Source: Thermoleophilia bacterium (GTDB lineage Bacteria; Actinomycetota; Thermoleophilia; Miltoncostaeales; Miltoncostaeaceae). Taken from it: a DNA stretch of 53,150 nt. Below are positions 8,424-16,813 of this stretch, piece after piece. Position numbers and translations under genes: made by a program. The notes under the pieces are model-generated. The model was not told the origin of the DNA. It saw only the letters and a list, made by a program, of their open reading frames with translations, and ran no database searches. The DNA is taken from the NCBI GenBank assembly GCA_028285405.1, contig JANQPH010000008.1:1-53150 (forward strand). Reading direction: 5' to 3'. Position 1 is the stretch's first letter; every line of letters begins with the position of its first letter.

Positions 8424-9693
8424 TCATCCGAAGACGACCCTGATGCCCTCGGGCGTCAGGGTCGTCTCGGAGGAGATGCCGTCGCTGCGGTCCGTGGCGA
8501 TCGGCATCTGGATCGGAGTGGGGTCGAGGCACGAGGCCCCGGAGGCCAGCGGCCTCTCCCACTTCCTCGAGCACATGCTCTTCAAAGGCACCCCGACGCG
8601 GGGCCCTCGCGACATCGCGGAGCTCTTCGACGGGATGGGTGGCGAGGTGAACGCGTTCACCGGCCGCGACCACACGGCGCTGTACGCGCGGGTCCTCGAC
8701 ACCCAGGTCGATGCCGCGTTCGAGGCGCTCGCCGACATGCTGATCCGCCCCTCGATGCGCGATCTCGAGCAGGAGCGAGAGGTCGTCCTCGAGGAGATCG
8801 CGATGTACGAGGACGATCCCGGCGATCTCGTCCACGACCTGGCCGCAGAAGCCGTCTTCCCCGGCCAGCCGCTGGGACGGCCCGTGATCGGCACCACCGG
8901 GGTCATCTCCTCGGTCGACGCCGACGTGGTCTCCGCCCACCACCGGCGCCACTACGTCGCTCCGCGCGTGGTGGTGGCGGCCGCCGGACACGTCGCCCAC
9001 GAGCAGATCGTCGCGCTCGCCGAGCGACACCTGACCGAGCTCGGTCGGGGAGAGGGATCGGACCAGCTGGAGCCCGCCAACCCGAGCACACCCCGCCTCC
9101 TGGCGCGGGAGAAGCCCACCGAGCAGGTCCACCTCGCGCTCGCCGGGCCCGGACTCCCGCGGAACGACGATCGCCGCCACGCGCTCGCGGTTCTCGACTC
9201 GATCCTCGGCGGCTCGATGAGCAGCCGCCTCTTCCAGGAGGTGAGGGAGCGGCGAGGGCTCGCGTACGCCGTCGGGACCTACGCCACGAGCTATCGGGAG
9301 ATCGGGCAGCTGGGCGTGTACCTCGGAACGCGCGAGGAGAACCTGCGCGAGGCCGTCCAGGTCGTCGCCACCGAGCTGCAGCGGATTGCCGAGGAGCCGG
9401 TGCCCGCCGCAGAGCTCACGCGGACGCGGGACCACCTCGTCGGGCGCCTCCTGCTGGGCCTCGAGAGCCCCGCGAACCGCATGCACCGAATCGGCCGCAC
9501 CCACCTGGGCGACGGTGAGCTCCTGTCGATGGACGAGCTGGCGGCACGGGTGCAGGCGGTCACAGCGGAGGACGTCCAGCAGGTCGCGAACGAGATGTGG
9601 CGCCCCGAGCTGATGTCGGTCGCGGCGATCGGGCCCCGGGCGGACGAGATCCGTCGCGGCGTCGAGCCGCTCTCGGCCGCGCTCGCCGCCTAG
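8416..9693 (+). CDS. M16-family zinc metallopeptidase (insulinase-like)
   Basis: The 425-aa M16B peptidase has the inverted zinc motif HFLEH at residues 49-53. The third zinc ligand is a Glu about 75 residues later, in EREVVLEEI. A C-terminal M16 domain carries SSRLFQEVRERRGLAYAVG, the R/Y substrate-binding motif of the inactive lobe. Both lobes in one chain is usual. It is encoded immediately after pnp in many Gram-positives, and the GTG start overlaps pnp by 8 nt. The substrate is unknown; degradation of short peptides is inferred from the family. Its TAG stop shares the palindrome CTAG with the convergent transporter gene. Confidence 0.93.
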   Translation: MSSHPKTTLMPSGVRVVSEEMPSLRSVAIGIWIGVGSRHEAPEASGLSHFLEHMLFKGTPTRGPRDIAELFDGMGGEVNAFTGRDHTALYARVLDTQVDAAFEALADMLIRPSMRDLEQEREVVLEEIAMYEDDPGDLVHDLAAEAVFPGQPLGRPVIGTTGVISSVDADVVSAHHRRHYVAPRVVVAAAGHVAHEQIVALAERHLTELGRGEGSDQLEPANPSTPRLLAREKPTEQVHLALAGPGLPRNDDRRHALAVLDSILGGSMSSRLFQEVRERRGLAYAVGTYATSYREIGQLGVYLGTREENLREAVQVVATELQRIAEEPVPAAELTRTRDHLVGRLLLGLESPANRMHRIGRTHLGDGELLSMDELAARVQAVTAEDVQQVANEMWRPELMSVAAIGPRADEIRRGVEPLSAALAA

Positions 9694-11069
9694 CGGGACT
9701 CCTCCTCCACCGCCACGACGCCGACCCCCGCGGGCACCTCCGCGATCGCCGGTCGGGACTCCAGCGCGAGCATCCGGCTGAGCACGCCGGTCATGAGCAT
9801 GCCGGCGACGCTCACCGCCGCGACCACGAGCAGCATCACCGACAGCGAGATGCCCTCGATGATCGGCAGGACGAACAGCCCGATCACCGCGCCCAACTTC
9901 CCGCACGCCGCGGCGAACCCGTGGCCGCTTCCCCGCATGTAGGAGGGAAACAGCTCGGCGCCGTGCAGGTACGTGGCGGGGTTCGGGCCGGCGTTCACCG
10001 AGAAGTTGAAGAGCGCGAACCCGATGATCGTGAGGAACAGCGCCCAGGTGTCGCCGTCCACCCCGCTCGGATGCGGGGGGCCGGTCTCGGTGGCCGCGAA
10101 CGCCAGCAGGAGCATCGCCAGGGCCATCCCGGCGAAGCCCATCCACTGCATTCGCATGGTGTTGACCCGGCGGGCCACCATGATGATGGCGGCCGCGAAC
10201 CCGAGCACCAGGAAGATGTCCAGCAGGGCCGTCGCCTCGGTCTGGGCGATGTCCTTGGAGATGAAGTCGTCGTCGCTGTTGGCCAGCGCCAGCGCACCGA
10301 CGATCGTCGGCGTGACGAAGCCGATGCCGTACAGGGCGATGTCCATGAGGAACCACGGGCCGGAGGCCAGCGCCGTCCGAATCCGGGTGCCGGGCGCGAA
10401 CAGCTGCCTGAACGGCGTCTTGCGCTCGGCAGCAGCCGCCTCTCTCGACCGGAGGAACTCCGGCGTCTCGGGGATGCCCCTCCGCAGGAGGATGACCGCG
10501 ATCGCCGGGATCAGCCCGGACAGGAGCATGAACCGCCAGGCGCTCTCGTGCGGGTCGAGCAGCAGGATCCCCACGCCGATGCCCGCGCCGATGAAGATGC
10601 CGAGGGCCTGGAACGAGAAGGCGCTCACGAACAGCGTCCGCCGCTTGAGCGACTCCGGCATGAACTCGGTCAGGGTGGCCGCCGACAGCGGGTAGACAGC
10701 GCCGATGGCGATCCCCATGAGGAAGCGCCCGACCAGCAGCGAGTACGGGTCCCACGCGATCGCCGTGAAGATGGTGATCACGATGAACGCGCCCATCGCG
10801 TAGTTGAACATCATCTTCCTGCCGAACCTGTCGGCCAGGGATCCGATCGCCGCCGCGCCCACGACGGCGCCCGCGACCACCGACGCGGCGATGGCGCCGG
10901 CCAGATAGGATGGGATGTCCATCTGCCGGTCGATCAGCGGAAAGGCGACCGCGATGATGAACAGGTCGTACCCGTCGAGGAAGATGCTCATCGCCGCGCT
11001 GAGCCACACGCGCCACTGGACCGAGGTCAGTCCCTTGTACGTCCGTGCTGGCGCCGCCAGGGTTCCCAT
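9690..11069 (-). CDS. MFS transporter (sugar-porter / metabolite:H+ symporter-like)
   Basis: The 459-aa membrane protein is predicted to have 12 TM helices and belongs to the major facilitator superfamily. The loop 2-3 signature is GSLADRFGRKMMF. FLDGYDLFIIAVAFPLI in TM1 and the IPETPEFL and RGSGHGFAAACGKLGA segments resemble the sugar-porter and phosphate or aromatic-acid symporter branches. The substrate cannot be set from sequence alone. The ATG at 11069 is preceded by a GGAGG ribosome binding site. It is convergent with the M16 gene (stops share CTAG) and lies 129 bp downstream of the ABC-2 permease on the same strand, so it probably has its own promoter. Confidence 0.88.
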   Translation of the reverse strand: MGTLAAPARTYKGLTSVQWRVWLSAAMSIFLDGYDLFIIAVAFPLIDRQMDIPSYLAGAIAASVVAGAVVGAAAIGSLADRFGRKMMFNYAMGAFIVITIFTAIAWDPYSLLVGRFLMGIAIGAVYPLSAATLTEFMPESLKRRTLFVSAFSFQALGIFIGAGIGVGILLLDPHESAWRFMLLSGLIPAIAVILLRRGIPETPEFLRSREAAAAERKTPFRQLFAPGTRIRTALASGPWFLMDIALYGIGFVTPTIVGALALANSDDDFISKDIAQTEATALLDIFLVLGFAAAIIMVARRVNTMRMQWMGFAGMALAMLLLAFAATETGPPHPSGVDGDTWALFLTIIGFALFNFSVNAGPNPATYLHGAELFPSYMRGSGHGFAAACGKLGAVIGLFVLPIIEGISLSVMLLVVAAVSVAGMLMTGVLSRMLALESRPAIAEVPAGVGVVAVEEESR

Positions 11070-11198
11070 TCAGCCTCCGAGTCGTGCGACCGGCGTCGGC
11101 GAGTCGCGCGAAGCGTGGGCGATCGGCGGGCGCATGTGGGCCTCGCCGGATGGTCGTGACACGGATGTGACGGGCCGCCTGCGGCGACGGCCGGACGG

Positions 11199-12044
11199 TC
11201 AGCCCTCGTGCTGTGCCCGTCGGCCCCGTGAGCGGCGCCCGCGCGCACCGGGGCGCGGCTCCCAGCGGAAGTACCGGAGGGCGACGACGACGCCGACGAC
11301 GCCCCACGCGGCGACCACGAGGAGGTCCCTCCACTCGATCGCCGCCCCGGTCGAGAACGGGGAGAACGGCTCGGAGAAGGCCGTCACGAAGGGCTTCAGC
11401 GGGAAGATGTCGCCGAGCGTCGCCAGCCACGTCGGCGGGTCCTGCAGCGGGATGAACACGTTCGAGATGAACGCGAGCGGCAGCAGGATCGCGTTCGCGA
11501 CCGCGGACGCCGCCGATCCGGTCGGGGTGAGCGCCGCGACCGCCAGGCCGAGGGCCGCAAATGCGGCCACCCCGACCAAGAACGCCAGGATGGCGGCGGG
11601 GATCGCCTCGGGGCGGATCTCGACGCCGTAGGCGAGCGCGCCGACGAGCATCATGATGCTGACCGCGACAGCGCCGACGAGGATCCCGTTGCCGACCTGG
11701 CCTCCCAGGTAGATCCAGGGGGGGAGCGGGGTGCCCCGGACACGCTTCAGGACGCCGTCGTCGCGAGAGATGCAAACCCCGACCGCCAGGTTGGTGTACG
11801 TGGCCGACGCCGCGGCGAACGCCGCGAGGCTGGGCGCGTAGAACTGCGCGATGTCGATCTCGCCCCCGGTCCCGACGTCGACGGTCTGCCCGGAGAAGAT
11901 GGCGGCGAAGATCAACAGGAGCATCAACGGGAAGATCAGGGTGAAGAACGCCGAGACCGGGGTCCTCCGGAAGACCCGGTTCTGGTATGTGATCTGCGAC
12001 CACAGCAGCACCGGGGCCGGTGTCCGTCCCTGCGAGCCGCTCAT
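11199..12044 (-). CDS. ABC-2 type transporter permease
   Basis: The 281-aa integral membrane subunit of a drug or polyketide-type exporter has about six hydrophobic segments. These include FFTLIFPLMLLLIFAAIF near the N-terminus and FISNVFIPLQDPPTWL before the last pair, typical of the DrrB/NodJ-like ABC-2 family. The ATG (cat at 12042-12044) overlaps the stop of the ATPase gene as ATGA, so the two are co-translated. A much longer frame in this register continues antisense to dapB and is not supported. The C-terminus is Arg-rich and cytoplasmic. Confidence 0.9.
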   Translation of the reverse strand: MSGSQGRTPAPVLLWSQITYQNRVFRRTPVSAFFTLIFPLMLLLIFAAIFSGQTVDVGTGGEIDIAQFYAPSLAAFAAASATYTNLAVGVCISRDDGVLKRVRGTPLPPWIYLGGQVGNGILVGAVAVSIMMLVGALAYGVEIRPEAIPAAILAFLVGVAAFAALGLAVAALTPTGSAASAVANAILLPLAFISNVFIPLQDPPTWLATLGDIFPLKPFVTAFSEPFSPFSTGAAIEWRDLLVVAAWGVVGVVVALRYFRWEPRPGARGRRSRGRRAQHEG

Positions 12045-12979
12045 CGCGCGGCCCCGACGATGTCCAGGTAGACGTCCTCGAGCGTCGGCCGCGTGACCGA
12101 GAGATCCGCGAGATCGAGGCCACGCTCGAGCGCCCAGCCGGTCAGGTCGTGGACCGGCGCCGTCGGATCCGCGGTCGTGATCTTCACCTCGCGACCGGCT
12201 CGGACGGCTCCGGACCGGCAGGACTCGGGAAGATCGGGAAGGTCGAGCCCCTCGGGCATCCGGAAGCTGATCGTGCTGATCAGCTGTCGGTCGGCGCCGA
12301 TCCGATCGGGGGGGCCGCTCGCCACGATCTCGCCGTGCGCCAAGACCGCGACCCGGTCGGCCAGGTTCTGCGCCTCGTCGAGGTAGTGGGTCGTGAGGAG
12401 CACCGTGGTCCCGAGCTCCCGGAGGCGCTCCACGAGCGACCAGGACTCCCGCCGCGCCGCCGGATCGAAACCCGTCGTCGGCTCGTCGAGGAAGATCAGC
12501 TCGGGCTCGCCGATCAGGGCCAGGGCCAGATCCAGCCTGCGCAGCTGCCCCCCCGACAGATCGCCGACACGGGACCGCGCCTTCTCCTGCAGGCCGACGA
12601 GATCGAGCGCCTCGTCGACCGATCGACGCCTCGGATAGGCGAGCGCCTGGGCGGCCAGCGCCTCGCGCGGCGTCAGCTCGCGCTCCATGCCCGCCGACTG
12701 CAGCACGATGCCGATGCGCTCGCGGTATTCCCGCCCACCTCGGGACGGATCCATGCCGAGCACGCGAACGCGCCCGTCGCTGGGCTCGCGATGACCCTCG
12801 AGGATCTCGACGGTGGTCGTCTTGCCCGCACCGTTGGGGCCGAGGAGCCCGAACACCTCGCCGGCCGCAACCTCGAAGCTGATGCCGGCGACCGCCTTCG
12901 TGTCGCCGTAGCGCTTGACGAGTCGCTCGACGCTGACGGCGGGGGCCACGACCTGAGGATAGTCGCGGGACCCCGTCAC
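12041..12979 (-). CDS. ABC transporter ATP-binding protein (DrrA-like)
   Basis: The 312-aa ATPase partner of the downstream ABC-2 permease. Walker A is GPNGAGKTTT, the signature is LSGGQLRRLDLALAL, Walker B is LIFLDEPTTGFDP and the H-loop is TTHYLDEAQ. It carries the C-terminal extension found in DrrA/CcmA-type exporters. GTG at 12979 is the start. It has no Shine-Dalgarno sequence but has TATCCC 7 nt upstream, so a leaderless mRNA is likely. It is divergent from dapB across only 23 bp. The substrate is unknown. Confidence 0.92.
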   Translation of the reverse strand: MTGSRDYPQVVAPAVSVERLVKRYGDTKAVAGISFEVAAGEVFGLLGPNGAGKTTTVEILEGHREPSDGRVRVLGMDPSRGGREYRERIGIVLQSAGMERELTPREALAAQALAYPRRRSVDEALDLVGLQEKARSRVGDLSGGQLRRLDLALALIGEPELIFLDEPTTGFDPAARRESWSLVERLRELGTTVLLTTHYLDEAQNLADRVAVLAHGEIVASGPPDRIGADRQLISTISFRMPEGLDLPDLPESCRSGAVRAGREVKITTADPTAPVHDLTGWALERGLDLADLSVTRPTLEDVYLDIVGAAR

Positions 12980-12986
12980 CCTGGCT

Positions 12987-12996
12987 GGGATAGCCT
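12987..12996. promoter_or_regulatory. Opposed -10 boxes of the ABC exporter (-) and dapB (+)
   Basis: The plus strand has TAGCCT at 12991-12996, 6 nt before the dapB GTG. The minus strand has TATCCC (12992-12987), 7 nt before the ATPase GTG. Both use the same TA at 12991-12992. Neither start has a ribosome binding site, so both mRNAs are predicted to be leaderless. Confidence 0.6.
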
Positions 12997-13002
12997 GGAC
13001 CG

Positions 13003-13695
13003 GTGATCGATGTCCTCGTCTCCGGAGCCGGCGGTCGGATGGGCCAGGCCGTCGTCGAGGCGGTCTCCGCCGAGACCGACATGCAGATCGTCGCGCGGGC
13101 CGACCCGGCCCTCGAGCCGGGTGACGGCGTGTTCGCCGACCTCTCGTCGGCGCTCGCCGCCACCACAGCGGACGTGGTGGTCGACTTCACGACGCCCGCG
13201 ACCGGATTCGCCAACACGAAGGCGTCCCTCGAGGCCGGGGCGCACGCGGTGGTCGGCACGACGGGGTTCACCGAGGACGAGCTCGAGCAGCTGCGCCAGC
13301 TCGCGGCGGGGGAGGGACCCAACGCGATCATCGCGCCGAACTTCGCCGTCGGGGCGGTGCTGATGATGCGGTTCGCCCAGATGGCGGCCGAGCACCTGCC
13401 GCACGCCGAGATCGTCGAGCTGCACCACGAGCGCAAGCTGGACGCCCCCTCGGGCACCGCCGCGCTGACGGCCGAGCGGATGCCGGGCCACGTGCCGATC
13501 CACTCGGTCCGGCTCCCGGGCCTCGTCGCCCACCAGGAGGTGCTCCTGGGCGGGCTCGACGAGACCCTGACGATCCGCCACGACTCGCTGTCGCGAAAGA
13601 GCTTCATGCCCGGCGTCGTGATGGCGATCCGCGACGTCCCCACCCGGTCCGGGCTCACGGTCGGCATGGAGCCGATCTTGGGGATCTCCTCCTGA
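13003..13695 (+). CDS. dapB: 4-hydroxy-tetrahydrodipicolinate reductase
   Basis: NAD(P)H-dependent reductase of lysine/diaminopimelate synthesis. The 230-aa protein has the dinucleotide-binding GAGGRMGQ at the N-terminus, DFTTPA, GTTGF, and the catalytic ELHHERKLDAPSGTA (His pair and Lys). It ends in a GMEPIL segment. At 230 aa it is slightly shorter than the E. coli enzyme, as in actinobacteria. The start GTG lies 6 nt after a TAGCCT -10 box. dapA is encoded ~3.1 kb downstream. Confidence 0.97.
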   Translation: MIDVLVSGAGGRMGQAVVEAVSAETDMQIVARADPALEPGDGVFADLSSALAATTADVVVDFTTPATGFANTKASLEAGAHAVVGTTGFTEDELEQLRQLAAGEGPNAIIAPNFAVGAVLMMRFAQMAAEHLPHAEIVELHHERKLDAPSGTAALTAERMPGHVPIHSVRLPGLVAHQEVLLGGLDETLTIRHDSLSRKSFMPGVVMAIRDVPTRSGLTVGMEPILGISS

Positions 13696-13731
13696 TCTCA
13701 GGGGCGACCCGGCACCGCCCTGGCCCGTTGC

Positions 13732-13737
13732 TAGAGT
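13732..13737 (+). promoter_or_regulatory. Candidate -10 box for the cupin operon
   Basis: TAGAGT lies 26 nt upstream of the cupin GTG. Unlike the leaderless cases, the start here has its own GGAGG ribosome binding site at 13753-13757. A short leader of about 20 nt is expected. Confidence 0.5.
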
Positions 13738-13762
13738 CGATTCCCGACGATCGGAGGTCTAC

Positions 13763-14167
13763 GTGGGCGACTTCAGCCGGGTCGCGACGAACGACGTCGA
13801 GGAGCGAGAGCGCCGCGGAGGCGGAGCCAGCTCACGCGACATCTCGGGAGCCCTCGAGGCCGAGAACATGGCCGTCAGGATGTGGCGCTACAGCCCGGGC
13901 CACGAGATGGCCTATCACCGCCACCGCTCCCAGGAGGAGATCTACCAGCTCGTCTCCGGCGGCCCGCAGGACGTCGTGGTGGACGGCGAGACGCTCACGG
14001 TCGACGACGGCGACTGGCTGCGACTCCCCAAGGACACGCCGAGGCGGATCTGCAACCACTCGGACCGCGAGGCGGTGTGGCTGACGATCGCCGCACCCCG
14101 GGGAGAGGGCATTCGCGACGGAATCCGCCTCGACCCGGAGAGCGGGGAGGAGATCCCCCGCACGTGA
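13763..14167 (+). CDS. Cupin-domain protein
   Basis: The 134-aa single-domain cupin has the metal-binding first motif in AYHRHRSQEEIYQLVSG (two His and a Glu). The second motif region is LPKDTPRRICNHSDREAVW, where one His remains. Such small cupins bind a divalent metal and act as dioxygenases, isomerases or small-molecule sensors; the substrate is unknown. It has GGAGG 5 nt before its GTG and overlaps the next gene by GTGA. It is therefore the first gene of a three-gene operon ending in an FAD-dependent reductase. Confidence 0.85.
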   Translation: MGDFSRVATNDVEERERRGGGASSRDISGALEAENMAVRMWRYSPGHEMAYHRHRSQEEIYQLVSGGPQDVVVDGETLTVDDGDWLRLPKDTPRRICNHSDREAVWLTIAAPRGEGIRDGIRLDPESGEEIPRT

Positions 14168-14655
14168 CCGCACCGGGCGGCACGTCGCAGCGCTCGACTC
14201 GAGCCACCGCGCTCGCGACGCTGCTCGTGGGCGACGAGACCAAGGCGCGCCGTGCCCTCGCACCGGCGATGGCCCATGCGAGTGGCGCGATCGAGCTCGG
14301 CGCGCGCTCGGTGTCGGGCCTGGTCGCCGCGGCGCACCGGGTCACGCGACCCCCGCGCTCGCTCGATCCGGCCGACTGGGAGCGCGAGCTCGTCGCGCTG
14401 CGCTACCGGATCTGGGACACCGGTCCCGGGCCCGGCCGCCAGGAGGCGCTGGCGGCGTACTGCGCCTGCCTCGCCGCGGCGCGGCGGGCGGTCGGAGCGC
14501 GCGCGGAGGACGGCCGGCGCGAGCGCGTCGACGCGATCCTCCGACTCGAGGAGCGCCTGCTCGACAGCCGTCACATGAGCGCGATCGAGCGCGGCACCGC
14601 CACCCGGGCGGTCACCAGGAGCCGAGCGGACATCGCGGGGCAACGCCTCGAATGA
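14164..14655 (+). CDS. Hypothetical alpha-helical protein
   Basis: The 163-aa product is not recognised. It is Ala/Arg-rich and appears all-helical, with a central segment DPADWERELVALRYRIWDTG and a Cys-containing YCACLAAARRA helix. There is no signal peptide and no clear TM segment. The start GTG overlaps the cupin stop (GTGA), and its own stop overlaps the reductase (ATGA). Co-translation with both neighbours suggests a shared but unknown process. Confidence 0.7.
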   Translation: MTAPGGTSQRSTRATALATLLVGDETKARRALAPAMAHASGAIELGARSVSGLVAAAHRVTRPPRSLDPADWERELVALRYRIWDTGPGPGRQEALAAYCACLAAARRAVGARAEDGRRERVDAILRLEERLLDSRHMSAIERGTATRAVTRSRADIAGQRLE

Positions 14656-15776
14656 GCCAGGCCCTGCCGACCGAGTGGGACGCCATCGTGTGCGGCGCCT
14701 CGTTCGGGGGCCTCGCGGCCGCCTCGCAGCTGGGCGGGCGTGTGCTCATGATCGATAGCGGCGAGATCGGGGACGGCGAGACGTCGGCCTCCGCCGTCCC
14801 GGTCGCGTGCCTCGAGAACCTCGACCTGATGCACACGGCCGAGCAGCTCCACGACGACATCGTCGTCCACACGGCCCGCCACGCGCAGACGCTGGACTTC
14901 TTCCCGTACGCGACCTTCGACTACCGGTCCTTCTGCCGATCGTTCTTCGAGCACAGCGACGCTCGCTTCCTGCGCGCGCGGGTCCAGAGCGCGTCCGAGG
15001 GTGTCGTCGCGACCTCGAAGGGCCGGTTCGAGTCCCCGGTCGTCATCGACGCGACGGGGTGGCGGACCGCGGCGCAGGCCGCCCGCAAGAAGCGAGCCCG
15101 GGTCACGCGCAGAAGCTTCGGCCTGGAGTCGCGGCAGCCCTACGTGGGCGATGGCCTGCACTTCTACGTCGGGGGTGGGCGGCGCAATCGGCGGTTCTAC
15201 TGGGTGTTCCCCGCGGGCGACCACGTCCGCGCGGGGCTCGCGACCTACTCGGGGGAGTCCTCGCTGTCGCCCGAGCTGAGCGAGTTCCTCGGAGATCTCG
15301 ATCTGGGCAGCCCGGGCCACACCCACGGGGGGTTCTTCACCTCCCGTCTCGGCGAGCCGATCCGGGACAGCGCCTTCGTCGTCGGCGACGCCGCCGGCCA
15401 CTGCCTGCCGGTGACCGGCGAGGGCATCCGGCCGGCCCTGGTGTACGGGCAGATCGCGGGGCGCCTGGCCGAGCTCGCCCGACGCGGCGATCTGACCCTC
15501 CCAGAGGCGCTGTCGCGCTATCGCGCGGTCGTCAGGTCCCACTCCAGGGGATATCGGATCCTCGACCGGCTGCAGGTCGTCCTGGGCCGACTCCCGGACC
15601 CGATGTTCGAGGGCTTCGGCCGATACGTGGCGTCCGAGCGCTTCCAGCCGTGGGCCCGGCGGGTCTACTGGAAGGTCGCCGACCCCGATCTGCTGACCGC
15701 GGAGCCGAGCCTCGAGCCGCTGCCCCCGGCGGCCCTGGGCGAGCGATCCGCGATCGACCCTCGACCGACGGCTTGA
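14652..15776 (+). CDS. FAD-dependent oxidoreductase, geranylgeranyl-reductase-like
   Basis: The 374-aa flavoprotein is of the p-hydroxybenzoate hydroxylase/geranylgeranyl reductase superfamily. The FAD-binding beta-alpha-beta motif CGASFGGLAAASQLGG is at residues ~13-28. DATGWRTAAQ sits mid-protein, and the second FAD motif VGDAAGHCLPVTGEGIRPAL is near residue 245. Family members reduce isoprenoid double bonds or hydroxylate aromatics. It starts by ATGA overlap with the hypothetical gene. A hairpin 40 nt after the stop may end the operon. Confidence 0.85.
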   Translation: MSQALPTEWDAIVCGASFGGLAAASQLGGRVLMIDSGEIGDGETSASAVPVACLENLDLMHTAEQLHDDIVVHTARHAQTLDFFPYATFDYRSFCRSFFEHSDARFLRARVQSASEGVVATSKGRFESPVVIDATGWRTAAQAARKKRARVTRRSFGLESRQPYVGDGLHFYVGGGRRNRRFYWVFPAGDHVRAGLATYSGESSLSPELSEFLGDLDLGSPGHTHGGFFTSRLGEPIRDSAFVVGDAAGHCLPVTGEGIRPALVYGQIAGRLAELARRGDLTLPEALSRYRAVVRSHSRGYRILDRLQVVLGRLPDPMFEGFGRYVASERFQPWARRVYWKVADPDLLTAEPSLEPLPPAALGERSAIDPRPTA

Positions 15777-15815
15777 GCCGCCCGTGACCCACCGTCGCCG
15801 GAGCCGCTGTGGCGG

Positions 15816-15834
15816 ACCCCGTCGATTTCGGGGT
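15816..15834 (+). terminator. Weak hairpin after the FAD oxidoreductase
   Basis: ACCCCG (15816-15821) pairs with CGGGGT (15829-15834) around a 7-nt loop. No U-tract follows. It lies in the 126-bp gap before the VOC gene. Confidence 0.3.
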
Positions 15835-15902
15835 GGCCCGGTCGTCGTCCAGTTGACGCGCCTGCTGGGCGCGCATCCCGCCCGCGACGAGAGGAAGGGC
15901 AC

Positions 15903-16691
15903 ATGCCGCAAGTGAGCGAGTACGCACCCGGGACGCCGTCCTGGGTCGACCTGGCGACGACGGACGTCGAAGGCGCCAAGACCTTCTACAACGCGGTCTT
16001 CGGCTGGAGCTACGAGTCGGTGCCGGGCGGCGAGATGGAGTACGAGACCGCGAGCCTCGGCCAGGGGCCGCTGGCCGGGATCATGCCCCAGCCCGACGAG
16101 ATGAGGCAGATGGGCGCGCCTCCGGCCTGGACGACCTACGTCACGGTGGCCGACGTCGACGCGACCGCGGCCGCCGCGAGCGAGGCGGGTGGGATGGTGC
16201 TGCAGGAGCCGATGGACGTCATGGGCATCTTGCGAATGGCGATCCTCCGTGACCCGACCGGCGGTGTCGTCGGGGTCTGGAAGAACGACGACTCCTCCGG
16301 CGCGGCGGTCGTCAACGAGCCTGGCGCGTTCACATGGGCCGACCTGGTCACCGCCGACGTCCCCGCCGCCAGCGACTTCTACACCGGCGTGCTGGGATGG
16401 GGGGCGACGGACATGCCCGACCCGCAGGGCAACCCGTCCAAGATGTTCACGGTGAACGGCGCTCCGGTGGCGAGCGCCCGGTCGCTGCCGAACGTGCCGA
16501 CCCACTGGGCCATCTACTTCGCCGTCGCCGACGCCGATCGTTCGGCGGAGACCGTCAAGGCCGCCGGCGGCCAGCTGATGATGGAGCCGTTCGACACCCC
16601 GCCGGGGCGCATGTTCCCGGCGATGGACCCCGCGGGCGCCGGGTTCGCGGCGATCCAGCTCGACCCGGACTTCGACCCGACGTCCGCGTAG
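15903..16691 (+). CDS. Tandem VOC-domain protein (glyoxalase/bleomycin-resistance superfamily)
   Basis: The 262-aa cytosolic protein is built of two vicinal-oxygen-chelate domains. Domain 1 begins GTPSWVDLATTDVEGAKTFY and domain 2 begins GAFTWADLVTADVPAASDFY. Each has the GWSYES or GWGATDM strand and a C-terminal DPTGGVVGVW or DPAGAGFAAIQ. This two-domain layout is common in actinobacteria and is variously annotated as hydroxylase or glyoxalase-like. The metal ligands are not the canonical His/Glu set, so enzymatic activity is uncertain. The ATG has a GAGGAAGG ribosome binding site. A perfect hairpin follows the stop. Confidence 0.85.
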   Translation: MPQVSEYAPGTPSWVDLATTDVEGAKTFYNAVFGWSYESVPGGEMEYETASLGQGPLAGIMPQPDEMRQMGAPPAWTTYVTVADVDATAAAASEAGGMVLQEPMDVMGILRMAILRDPTGGVVGVWKNDDSSGAAVVNEPGAFTWADLVTADVPAASDFYTGVLGWGATDMPDPQGNPSKMFTVNGAPVASARSLPNVPTHWAIYFAVADADRSAETVKAAGGQLMMEPFDTPPGRMFPAMDPAGAGFAAIQLDPDFDPTSA

Positions 16692-16697
16692 CGAGGT

Positions 16698-16740
16698 GAC
16701 GATCGGCCCGCCCGCGACGTGATGGGGCGGGCCGATCGTC
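16698..16740 (+). terminator. Strong hairpin terminator after the VOC gene
   Basis: A perfect 16-bp stem (16698-16713 with 16725-16740) encloses an 11-nt loop. It begins 7 nt after the stop codon. No U-tract follows. Confidence 0.75.
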
Positions 16741-16801
16741 TCGGCTCCGCGGGACGACACCGGCCCGGACCCCGGACGGAGCCATGCGCCCGTGCGCCCG
16801 C

Positions 16802-16807
16802 TAGTGT
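16802..16807 (+). promoter_or_regulatory. -10 box for leaderless dapA
   Basis: TAGTGT ends 6 nt before the GTG of dapA. No ribosome binding site is present. Confidence 0.6.
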
Positions 16808-16813
16808 TGCGAC

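Noticed and set aside
8248-12123. Very long minus-strand open frame (>1200 codons) opposite pnp and the M16 gene
   Set aside because: High-GC shadow frame: composition is Arg/Gly/Asp-rich and low complexity, with no family motifs, and it runs antisense to genes with clear homology.
12045-13667. N-terminal extension of the ABC-2 permease reading antisense through dapB
   Set aside because: The permease has a clear ATGA-coupled start at 12044; the extension is out-of-frame ATPase and antisense dapB sequence.
15853-15881. TTGACG as the -35 of a promoter for the VOC gene
   Set aside because: No acceptable -10 hexamer at 16-19 bp; kept only as a weak possibility.
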